Source of the DNA: Oopsacas minuta | Taxonomy: Eukaryota; Porifera; Hexactinellida; Lyssacinosida; Leucopsacidae | Assembly (NCBI GenBank): GCA_024704765.1 | Contig: JAKMXF010000302.1 | Span: 397,114-461,113, forward strand | Length of the DNA: 64,000 nucleotides | Direction: 5' to 3' | Part shown: one piece after another, positions 13,537-23,500 of the stretch | How positions within the stretch are numbered: the stretch's first letter is position 1 | Layout: the number at the start of each line of letters is the position of its first letter | Translations under genes and position numbers: made by a program | The notes under the pieces: model-generated | Database searches by the model: none | What the model saw: the letters and a program-made list of their open reading frames with translations, nothing else | What the model was told of the DNA's origin: nothing

Positions 13537-14930
13537 CTAAATCTTTTTGATATCTCCACCAGAAGCTACAGCAACTTTTCCTTTTGATTTTCCCTTCATG
13601 CTACTCTGACTGCTTTTTCTCCTTTCAATAGCTTTTTCCTTTGCTTTCTCTGCTAGCGGTACAAGCATTTTCTTCTTTCCTAGTAACTTAAGTAATTCTA
13701 GTATTACAGGGAGGTAGTTGTGTTTCCTTCTGATATTCTCTATTTGATATCTACATACAAGTATGCCATGCTTGCCAAACAGATTGAGAAAATATAGAAG
13801 AAGAATAGAAAGGAAATTACCTGATAGTTTTCGCTTCTTCCTCTGTGATATAAGTTTGTAGTTTCTCGATCTCTTCTTCAGCAGTCTCTATAATAGCTTG
13901 CAGCTGTTCAGGATCTGAAGATAGAGCTCCTGCTTCACTTGATTCTACCATCTCTCCCATCAATACAGCCTCTAGCAAACGAAAAGTTTCAAATAATTTA
14001 AGTCAATTCGTTTATCGAATAAAATCTGCCAAATATCTCACCCATTTTGAGAGCTGCGGCATCTTTTCTTTGTTCACATTGACTGATTTTCCTTTCATAC
14101 GCCATTTTCCTATCTGTTACAATTGCCATCAAATTGAACCTGATCTCCTGTTCTGGGAATGAACTTATCCTAGACTGCAGAGCTGTTTTTACTGGTATCA
14201 ACCAATTCTGATCTTCTGTTATATTTACTCCCAAGTCAACTGGTCCTTCTCTCAGTCCATCCAGCTCGTATATCCGCCCCTATACAGTGTAGTAGAATTA
14301 ATACTACAACACGATTATTCATAAATGCATGTTTACCATAAATGGAATATAAGCAACGAAATGAAACACGTCATCTCCTTCTTTAGCTTCTACAGGGTCT
14401 ACTGCGAACATTTGTGTACGAGCAAATGCATTATGTATCTCTTTAATAATGGTAGACTCTCCTAGCGTGAGTCCCTTGTCCACTGGGCTGAATGTTTGTA
14501 CGAATTCTCTGAATCCATTCAAAGTTTCTCCCAGTTCGATATCAGAATGTCTACAGTTTAGTAGTACACTCAGAATAGCTTGAGTAGCACATGCATTATT
14601 GATAGTCTATAGATGTAAATGGATTGATACGTTAGTTTATCGATTGTTAACTGTATGTACAATCACCTGTTTTGCGAAGAATAGTTCCATATCTACCGTG
14701 TTGAGTACAACAGTCCCAGTAGATGGGGTGTGGTCAGTCGGTCTCCATCTGTATAGAAAAATAAGCCCATGTACAGGACTGAGTCGTTCTTCTAGATAAA
14801 CCGGATCATCTAGATAGTCTAACACTAGAAGTTCTTCTACTTGTGCTCCCACACAGCCAAACCCTCTTATCAGCTCTGTGAACACACCAGGGTCACTCTC
14901 TATCAAACACCAGCTGTTACTACCGTCCAT
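13537..14930 (-). CDS. UCHL5: Ubiquitin C-terminal hydrolase UCHL5/UCH37
   Basis: Five or so exons on the minus strand, starting at the ATG at 14930 (MDGSNSWCLIESDPGVFTEL, the UCHL5 opening). The first exon ends with FFAKQ at 14667. The second begins TINNACATQA with the catalytic cysteine. Catalytic His is in DDVFHFVAYIPF and Asp in YELDG; the Gln precedes the first splice. RFNLMAIVTDRKMAYE follows. The last exon carries the UCH37-like (ULD) tail NYLPVILELLKLLGKKK and a lysine-rich end, which in the family binds Rpn13/ADRM1 or INO80G. It deubiquitinates chains at the 19S proteasome and acts in INO80 chromatin remodelling. Stop at 13537-13539; it converges on the TRAF gene with ~155 bp between the two stops. 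Confidence 0.93.
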
Positions 14931-15100
14931 ATACTCTTAAACTAATTATTAAAATCTGAATTCCTATCATACACTTATATCACTAAGATAAGACATACAC
15001 AGTATGACGTAATAATTACAATTCATTTAACTGAGAAATAATATATAATTTCTAATAAAGACATCAAGCTTCCTATACGTATTACTTCCCTATTATTATA

Positions 15101-16771
15101 TCAATTATACTTCTCCTTACGTTTACGTTTATTGACCCATTCTCTAACCCAGTACATACAACCTCCTATAACGCCTAGATATAGCAGCACGACAAGAAAT
15201 AGCATCAGATCGAATATTGGTGGTTTAACTTTGCTAACTTCCGTGATAAGTTGTAGCTCATCATAGAACTCATAACTACCATCTTCCCTCGTGTTAATCT
15301 CAATCTTTGCGAAATCGAACTCTGTACTAGCGGCGGATAGCCAATCTTTAAGAGTCTTAATTAATACATTATGTGATCCTAGTGCTTGTATAGGTCTAGG
15401 ATATTTGTATATAAACTTATGTATAGCTTTAAGATACGATCTATCAATACTATGCGTCCCTTTAAGATAAGTAATGTTATCTTGTTTGGAATTGAATATT
15501 ATCTGAGCTAAAGTCTCAGCAATAGCTTGTGTGTTCTCATAAAGATAATCCTCAGAATATCCTCCCTCCCTGTCTAATACAGAATGACTGAGAGGAGAAT
15601 CTGCCTCTGAATTAGAGGACAGTGTAGTACCAACAACTCTACTCAGATAGAACTGTTCATGTGGCCAGGCTTGATTATCAAAACTGAGTTTATTAACTTT
15701 ACGTGTAACTACACTCACTTCTCTGTCTTCACTAACCACACCAATTTTCATGTTAGCTTCTAGTCTGTTGACAAAAGAGGCGCCAAATGTACCCTCATTA
15801 GGTGTTTTAACAAAGTGTGCATACAATCTTTCCCCGCCTAAATCATCTAGAGATATGGAGAATTTAGAATGTACATGTAGATATGAGGTTTTCAATTTTT
15901 CAGGTGATTCAATAGCTTTCTTAAGAGATATGAAATTTAAATTACTTCCTCCACCCAGTGTAAGTAGGAACAATATATTGTAATCTGGTCTACTTTGCTC
16001 GTCAGCATACAGACGTGAGAATAAGCTAGCTATAGCCAGAAGGCTAGCTACACCCCCACAAGCTCTATAGCCATAGCATTGTAAAGGCGATGAACAAAAT
16101 GTATCTATATTAGCAGATAGTGTTATCGTAGGATTCTTATTCTCTCCTCCCAATGAGCCTTGTAAATTGAGTAAAGTTACATTTTTTAACAGAGCTGGAG
16201 ACTGTACTCCTTGTGTAGAGACGGTACGGAGTGCATGATTGTATTGTGTAGATACAAACCGTAGATAACCAAAGGAGAACGGGGATGCGTGTATCAACTC
16301 ATTAGCTTTTACACCCTCGTAAACCTGCCTCCATTGGTGTTGTTCTGAGGGTGCAAAGTACACGGGTATAGGTACATCAGGTGTTAAGAGTTGTGTCTCA
16401 AGTTCAAGCCATCTATCACGTGCGTGTATTCCCAGTTTAGACAGCTCATCAGGAATCATTACAACCATAGCTCCGATATTCCTCTCCACTAACTCAGTGA
16501 ATAAGTTAATACCGAGTATTTCGAGAGGAGCAATCAAGCACTTACGAGCTAAATTAGTAGTAGAGTTAACTGTTGCTAGCTCCATATCAATTAGTGTAGT
16601 AGGAGAACCATATAATGAACCGAGAGCTTCATAATGTGCTAGTCTGTATAGAGTTAGTTCTTTTAGAGATACAGTCTGTGGTAGAGCTAGTAGAAATACT
16701 ATAGCTAGCCATACGAAAGGGAGAGCTGTACTTCTTTCGGATTCTAATCCTAATGATATATCTAATATCAT
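15101..16771 (-). CDS. NCLN: Nicalin (nicastrin-like ER membrane protein)
   Basis: Single exon. I take the start at the ATG at 16771 (556 residues; human nicalin 563); the frame extends ten codons further only by a TTG. It has an N-terminal membrane/signal segment (~20-38), then a lumenal peptidase-fold domain with GAMVVMIPDELSKLG, VPIPVYFAP, LGGENKNPTITLSANID, and ASLFSRLY followed by FLLTLGGG. A C-terminal membrane segment lies ~520-545 after YEFYDELQLITEVSKVKPP. Nicalin belongs to the M28/nicastrin fold without catalytic zinc ligands. With NOMO and TMEM147 it forms the BOS complex of the multipass translocon at the ER. It was first considered as GPAA1 because of the shared fold, but the C-terminus matches nicalin. 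Confidence 0.9.
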   Translation of the reverse strand: MILDISLGLESERSTALPFVWLAIVFLLALPQTVSLKELTLYRLAHYEALGSLYGSPTTLIDMELATVNSTTNLARKCLIAPLEILGINLFTELVERNIGAMVVMIPDELSKLGIHARDRWLELETQLLTPDVPIPVYFAPSEQHQWRQVYEGVKANELIHASPFSFGYLRFVSTQYNHALRTVSTQGVQSPALLKNVTLLNLQGSLGGENKNPTITLSANIDTFCSSPLQCYGYRACGGVASLLAIASLFSRLYADEQSRPDYNILFLLTLGGGSNLNFISLKKAIESPEKLKTSYLHVHSKFSISLDDLGGERLYAHFVKTPNEGTFGASFVNRLEANMKIGVVSEDREVSVVTRKVNKLSFDNQAWPHEQFYLSRVVGTTLSSNSEADSPLSHSVLDREGGYSEDYLYENTQAIAETLAQIIFNSKQDNITYLKGTHSIDRSYLKAIHKFIYKYPRPIQALGSHNVLIKTLKDWLSAASTEFDFAKIEINTREDGSYEFYDELQLITEVSKVKPPIFDLMLFLVVLLYLGVIGGCMYWVREWVNKRKRKEKYN

Positions 16772-16839
16772 ACGCCTAGTCTGTAACAAATAAGTCAACA
16801 ATATGAAACGGATTGATAGATTTCGCAGCGGATGGACGG

Positions 16840-16990
16840 TTAGAACGGTCCCAACCTGGGTCCATGAACCCCTTGGTGGTCCACGGATAACAGCAGGAGG
16901 TCAACAGGACCTCAAAATTTGTATTGCAGTCTATCGGATGGTTTCACAGGTTGTGTCAATTAGCACAGAGTGTCCACGGGCTGAGTTAGA
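16840..16990. mobile_element. Degraded hAT-type MITE
   Basis: Contains CGGTCCCAACCTGGGTCCAT and CCCCTTGGTGGTCCACG, the same body as the intact copy at 40208-40312, with substitutions. It lies between the nicalin start and the MRTF 3' end. The rest of 16772-17247 shows no gene; it holds the nicalin 5' region and MRTF 3' region. Confidence 0.65.
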
Positions 16991-17247
16991 ATAACAATCC
17001 AATAACCAAAGTTTCTAAGATAATTTAATAATATAGATACACGCCAAACTCAATAGTAGAATAAAATACAGAACATCCATAACAACCTAATAATATCATT
17101 CTATCTATTTATACATCAAGGGTGTACTTGAAGAAATATAAAACAATGCATATCTTCACACTTCAGATAATCTTTGAGAAATAAACAAATTTCAAATAAA
17201 GAGAGATAAATATACACCTCTACCTCAGGTACATATAGAGACTAGCT

Positions 17248-20128
17248 CTATATATCACAATCTATTGAGTTTGGTACTGAATTATGATAAATATCTTGAA
17301 ATTCACTGCTACGACCCAAACCACCATATTCGAGATGATTGACGTCATAATTTAGCTCGTTTAAAGAAAAGGGATCATTCGTAGCAAGAGGGGTGTTCCA
17401 TTCCATACTCATATCAGGAGTGTAGGGAGGAGGGCAAGTGATATTGTCTGTATAAGGGACTTCTATATAAGGATTTGGATCATATCCCATTGGTTTCATT
17501 TGTATACCATTATTAAACTCAGGATAATACTGGCCTTCGTACGGATAGTTAACATTTGGTCGAGGTTGGTATGTAGGTAGTGATCTGTTTAAATTCATTT
17601 CGTATTTCTCAAAACTATCTAATTGTTCTAACAGGTCAGATACTTCTGAATCTTCTGCTATATTGTTAAAGTTATGTTTGTTATGAGATGAAATAGCAGG
17701 GAGTTTTGGTTGATACCCGCTAATAGAGGGTAAGGATGATGATGATATACGGTTGTCTATCGGGTATTTGGTCAGCTGTTTCTTAGTGATTACATCATTA
17801 ACTGAACTTCTTTGATTGCCAGATTGAATGGTGTTTTGGCTGAATAAGCCATTGGGTATATGAGTATAAGAATCGTCTAGGAACTTAACTGCATCCATGG
17901 TATGTAAACTATTAAATTCATTAACACTGTGATCAGGATCAGATAATGATGTCATCTTAGCTATATCTTCACAATCAGTTCGTTGTGCATTACAATTATC
18001 AGTATAAGAATCTGGACTAGCAGCTGAGTACTGAGAAATCTCTGAGAGAGGAGAATTAATGTTAATTTGCTCAGAAACACAATCTAGATTCTTAGTTTGT
18101 GTCAATTCGTCTCCTTCCTTGTCAGTACTTATATCTAAAGATTTTCTACTCTCTAATTCTACTTTATTAGATTCTGGCTTTACCATAGTTTCCGTCAAAT
18201 CTTCTTTATCAATCAGAACATTATTAGTGTTTTTTAATCTCATGACTAGCTCAGCTTTCTTACCAGTAGAAGGCAAGCTATGTTCCTTACATAATACTTT
18301 AAGTGACGTTACTGTCATACTCTCAAGCTCGTCTAATGTGTATCTACGTTTGGCGATTTGTTCCTTCCCTTCTATCTGTGACAGCTGTGTGACAAGATCG
18401 TTATATATTCCTGGCATAAGATCTGGATATTGTTGTCTGAGTAGATGTAGCTGTAGAAGTAATTGTTCTTGTTGTACCTCCACATCTAGATTAGATTTAT
18501 TCTTGCTTTTTGATTCTGTAAGCGCTGTTTTTGTGAGACGAGTCTTCTCAAGTATTTTGCTCTTCGTAAGTCCGTTACCAGAATGGGGACATGGAATGTA
18601 TTCATGGTATTTGTATGTTTTAATACCTTTCCGTGGTCTCTTGCTAGATCGTGTTTTGAGTGAGCTACTGCTGATTAGATCTTTCTTCAATGTAGATTCA
18701 TTAGGAGGATCTATATTACAGGAAAATATAATATAAAATTGCACTAACATCACAGCCAAATTTAAGGAAATTACTTCGAATGTTGATTCTCTTTGATAGA
18801 GAAGAATGCCTTGAAGAGGTTTCAGATTCATCTTGAGGAGGGAATTTGCTAGATACTGTGAAATTATCAAGCACTGAGTTATCCTGATTAGTGATTGATT
18901 CTTCTACTATTGAGCAGTCAGGGCTAGATTCTTCAACCAGAGATTGATGCTGTAATTGTTCTCTATCATCATGTGATAATTCATAAGCTGATACTGTAGA
19001 AGGAGATGTTTGATCAAAACTGTGTGGAGTGGAGAATCGAACATTGTGAGATTTGTAAAATTCATTATTAGAGCTGCTTTGGTGTAAAGAATCTTGTGAC
19101 ATCTATCAAATAAGAAAATCAAAATGTTCTATTCACAAATACAAACAAATTCTCACCATTGCGCTTAATTTCTTAGCATTCTGTAAACTCTGCAGACATT
19201 CATTGAGGAGTGGAGCTGGTGGACATAGTATACCTCTCTTGATGAGAGCCTGTGCTCTGGGTCGCTCTGATATCTTCTCGTTTAGCTTTTTCATAATCTG
19301 TTTCCTCATAATAGACATCTGACATTGATGGAGTCGTGGTGATCCAGAGAATTCTTTGAGAATATTTCCATCTATTAGTTTACCTCTGAATAAGAATATA
19401 ATAATTATTATTATAATTAAGGATAAGTGTAACTTACTTTGGAGGTCTAGCGAGTAAATTCTTTTTGAGGAGGTCCTCAGTCTTTGCCCTCTCCAGTCGA
19501 ATCCTCTTCTGAATTATATTAGGAGATTGTTCCCTTCCCAGTAATATACCTTTTGATATCAACTCATCAGCTGTGTGTCTGCTCTTGAGCTTCCAAGCTA
19601 AGTCTCTTTGGGCCTGGAAATTAAAATATAAGTGTCTGCAACTCTTTGGGATTTACATTAATTCAACTAACCTTCTGTAAAGCACCTGATTGAGATATTT
19701 TATTAGGATTATTAGGAGGGAAGTTAGATTTGTGTATGTTTAGACCGCGAGTAAGGCCCTCACAGAGCTCAGGGTCCAAATAACCGTTGTGTAGAGGTGG
19801 GTCATGTAATTCGAAGAGAGAAGTATCACATGCTGGAGAGGATCTATAAAATACAAAGTTAATATTATTAAGCAAATAATCAAGATTAATTGGATACTAA
19901 CCTAGATTGATAATTCATCTCGTTTATGTAATCAAAGTTGAACGGTAACTGTGCTGGTCTAAGCGACTGCTCAGCTGGAACAACCGCCTCCACGTCACGC
20001 GTTTGATACATTTCGCGTGGATAGCTAGGGTCAAGAGGAACCGGATAGTTAGGCTCCGGCATTCCACCAGCCATCATATGCATAGGATCTCCCATTGAAG
20101 AATTAGATGATACATATTGTGTGTTCAT
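17248..20128 (-). CDS. MRTF: Myocardin-related transcription factor (MRTF)
   Basis: Multi-exon. The start ATG is at 20128. Three RPEL actin-binding motifs lie in order: WKLKSRHTADELISKGIL (exon ~19440-19616), KKNLLARPPKGKLIDGNIL (split across an intron at ~19390-19440) and NEKISERPRAQALIKRGIL (~19230-19290). Next comes the basic SRF-contact region KTYKYHEYIPCP, a Gln/Leu-rich stretch, and a SAP domain (YTLDELESMTVTSLKVLCKE ... GKKAELVMRLK) in the large last exon. The C-terminal ~300 residues are acidic and Ser/Pro-rich, as for a transactivation domain. I cannot see the leucine zipper that follows SAP in vertebrates. RPEL motifs bind G-actin, so the protein couples actin polymerisation to SRF target genes. 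Confidence 0.9.
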
Positions 20129-20557
20129 GCTAGAGTGACCAGAGCTAGTTAGTTAGAATCGAAATTCAATAAAAATAATATTTATCCTTTCCGTTAGTAT
20201 ATTCTATGTATAGTCCTATCCATAACGCCAGTGCTATCAAATTCACTGAGATTCCTGATCGCAAGGCTTCTACAGCCAAATCAGATTATCCATAAATTTT
20301 AGTATCTCAGCAAATAAAATACATTTAGCTATTTTCATAATGTTGTGTGCTACGAAAGTGGTTTATTGCAATTATGTTTTTTGAAATTATATACTCTACA
20401 AAGGGCTGGTCTGATGACTGCAATGACGTGTGTAAAGTATATTATTATCTGCTTTAGAAATGGAAACCATCATAACTCATCAAAAGAACTCAGTATGTGT
20501 TTGTTTTAATAAAAATATATGCTGTTAAATATGTGTAAATAAATATAATTCTATGTT
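20129..20557. other. Intergenic, no gene seen
   Basis: AT-rich spacer holding the MRTF 5' region and the 3' flank of the mucin-like gene. No open frame of note, no transposon ends recognised. Confidence 0.4.
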
Positions 20558-23500
20558 TCATAAAGGAGTATTTCCTTTAGTTATGGAGTAGAAGGGATTG
20601 CTAGGGGGAAGTACGTTAACTGTGTTAGTTGTGGCAACACCATCAGCGTTTGAAGATTGTATTTGAACAGGTTTCCCGTCGGTACCAACTAAACGGATTG
20701 GGGTCGATTTATGTGAGGTTATGTGCTGCCTCTCATTGAGAGTATCAGGCGTGGGAGCATAAGCGGGAGGGGGGTGCGAGGGACGAGAACCTTTTCGAGG
20801 TGAAACTTGCATTATATTTGGTTGTCTTACATTTCTATATCTAGTGAGATGTACTGGCTTTGATAGGCTTTGAGAAGATACTGTATGTTTATCTGTTGTC
20901 CAATCTAATATCTTAGGTGTCAAGGTGTCCGCGGAAATTGTCATGTTAGGTGGATCAGAAGATGGGACTACTTTGCTACTCCGACCTGATTTAGGTCTAG
21001 AGTGAGCTCGTGATGAGTTCTGACTACTCTCAAACGAATTGGAGGGAGTAACAACTCCTGTGGCAATACCCAGTTCTTTCTTAGATCTCTCGTAAGCAGC
21101 ACTAGCTCTCTCTTCTGCTGTCCTGTCACTTCTACCATTCTCTTCTAGAATATTACTCATGTGTTTTCTGTTAGTAGCCATTACCTGGAGCAGAGAGTCT
21201 TCAGCTTGTTTTGCTAGTTTCCTCTCTTCTTCAATTACAGATCTTAATCCTTGCAAAGATTGAGAATTTTTATCAGACTCATCAGCTGATTGTAGGAGAT
21301 CCCCTCTCATTAAAGTGAGAGTTTCTTCTGTTTTAAAATGAGAGAATAAATTCGGCTCTGTCCTTAGAGTAAATGCGTAATCAGCTCTATCTTTAGTTAA
21401 CTCGTCTATTTCGAAAAGAAAATCTCTAGCTAGTGTTTGAGTTCCTTCTGAAAACTTGTCAGTAAATAGTAACTCATCTTCTTCTTTTATAACAGAGTTA
21501 GTATACACATCCTGGTTGGAGTATGAAATAGATTTTTTAGTAGACCATCTATCAACACGGATGTAGTTTGAATGCAGACAATGATATAGACAGAGTATAA
21601 TCATGAACACGATAAGAATCAATATACAACACCCTAGTATACTGCCTACTACAAGAGCTACGCTAGAAGTAGAGGGAACTGGTCCAAGATAAATAGCTAT
21701 AGATACAAACTCGTAGCCGAGTATAGCTTCATAATCAGAATTTTGCAGTTGTTTGAATGTTGTAAGAGATGTGTTTGCGGTTAGAAAAGTGAGAGGGCTA
21801 TTATCCTCTTCTTTAGACATGAAGAATACTATTTTCAGCTGATTATGATTAATTACGGTAAGGTGTTGAATTATACCACAAGATATTCGAGATGTTGTAT
21901 TGAATACGTGACGTTTTCTGCGGCTGTTATCAGCGTCTATTCCAAGGGTATATAGATTGATCAGCTGTAGTTCTGTTGTAACATAGAATTCCTCAGATAA
22001 ATTAGCATTGGATATATTAGCGTTTAGAGTAAGTAACAACAGGTATCCAATGCCTGGATTGAATTCAGGTAGAGTTACATAGTTAGGGGGTGTAGTGGGG
22101 GTAAGGCTTGGCGATACTGTTATAGAGGATGGGAGTGTAACTGATGGGCTGATAGATGATAAAAATGTTGATGAAATAATAGGGGAGGGGTCTACTGATC
22201 GAGATATGTTGCGTTCAATAGATGAGCTTATAGGTATCGAGCTGTTATTGAATATTTGTGCCATAGATGAACTGATAGGTACCATGCTGGTATTGGATAT
22301 TTGACTTATAGATGAACTGATAGGTATCGAGCTGGTATTGAATATTTCTGCCATAGATGAACTGATAGGTATCGAGCTGGTATTGGATATTTGTACCATG
22401 GATGAACTGATAGGTACCATGCTCGTATTGGATATTTGGCTTATAGATGAGCTTATAGGTATCGAGCTGGTATTGAATATTTCTGCCATAGATGAACTGA
22501 TAGGTATCGTGCTGGTGTTAAATATTTGTACCATGGATGAATTGATAGGTACCGTGCTCGAATTGGATATTTGGCTTATAGATGAGCTTACAGGTATTGA
22601 GCTGGTATTGGATATTTGTACCATGGATGAACTGATAGGTACCATGCTCGTATTGGATATTTGACTTATAGATGAGCTTATAGGTATCGAGCTGGTGTTA
22701 AATATTTGTACCATGGATGAACTGATAGGTACCATGCTCGTATTGGATATTTGACTTACAGATGAGCTTATAGGTATCGAGCTGGTGTTAAATATTTGTG
22801 CCATGGATGAAGTAGTAGGTATTCTATTAGTATTGGATATTTGTACCATGGACGAGCTTGTAGGTACTCTACTGGTATTGAAGGTTTGTCTGATAGATGA
22901 GCTGTTATTGAATACTGGTCCCCTTGATGAGCTGGTAGGTATTCGACTGATGTTAAATATTTGTACCATGGATGAGCTGGTAGTAGGTATTCTACTGGTA
23001 TTGAATATTTGACGGATAGATGAGGTAGTATTGAATATTGGTACCATAGATGATGAACCCACGGGAATTCTGCTTGTATTGAAAATTTGATTGATAGATG
23101 ATGTAGAAGATATTCTGCTAGTATTGAAAGTTTGGCTGATAGATGAGCTGGTATTTATTATTGGTACCCTTGATGATGAGCTAGTAGGTATTCTACTAGT
23201 ATTGAATATTTGACCGATAGATGAGGTGGTAGTGGGTATTCTACTGGTATTGAATATTTGATCGATAGATGAGGTGGTAGTTGGTATTCTACTGGTATTG
23301 AATATTTGACCGATAGATGAGGTAGTAGGTATTCTACTGGCATTGAATATTTGACCGATAGATGAGGTGGTAGTGGGTATTCTACTGGTATTGAATATTT
23401 GATTGATAGATGAGGTGGTAGTGGGTATTCTACTGGTATTGAATATTTGATCGATAGATGAGGTGGTAGTTGGTATTCTACTGGCATTGAATATTTGACC

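Noticed and set aside
15101-16801. Initial reading of this frame as GPAA1 (GPI transamidase)
   Set aside because: GPAA1 and nicalin share the M28 fold, but the C-terminal YEFYDELQLITEVSKVKPP block, single C-terminal membrane helix and 556-residue length fit nicalin; GPAA1 has several C-terminal membrane helices.
22095-23012. Several plus-strand frames across the repeat array of the mucin-like gene
   Set aside because: They are antisense readings of a 3-base-periodic repeat and stay open for that reason only.
23158-23487. Minus-strand frame of MPVEYQLPPHLSIKYS-type repeats
   Set aside because: It is the mucin repeat read one base out of phase; the main frame has the signal peptide, membrane helix and full length.
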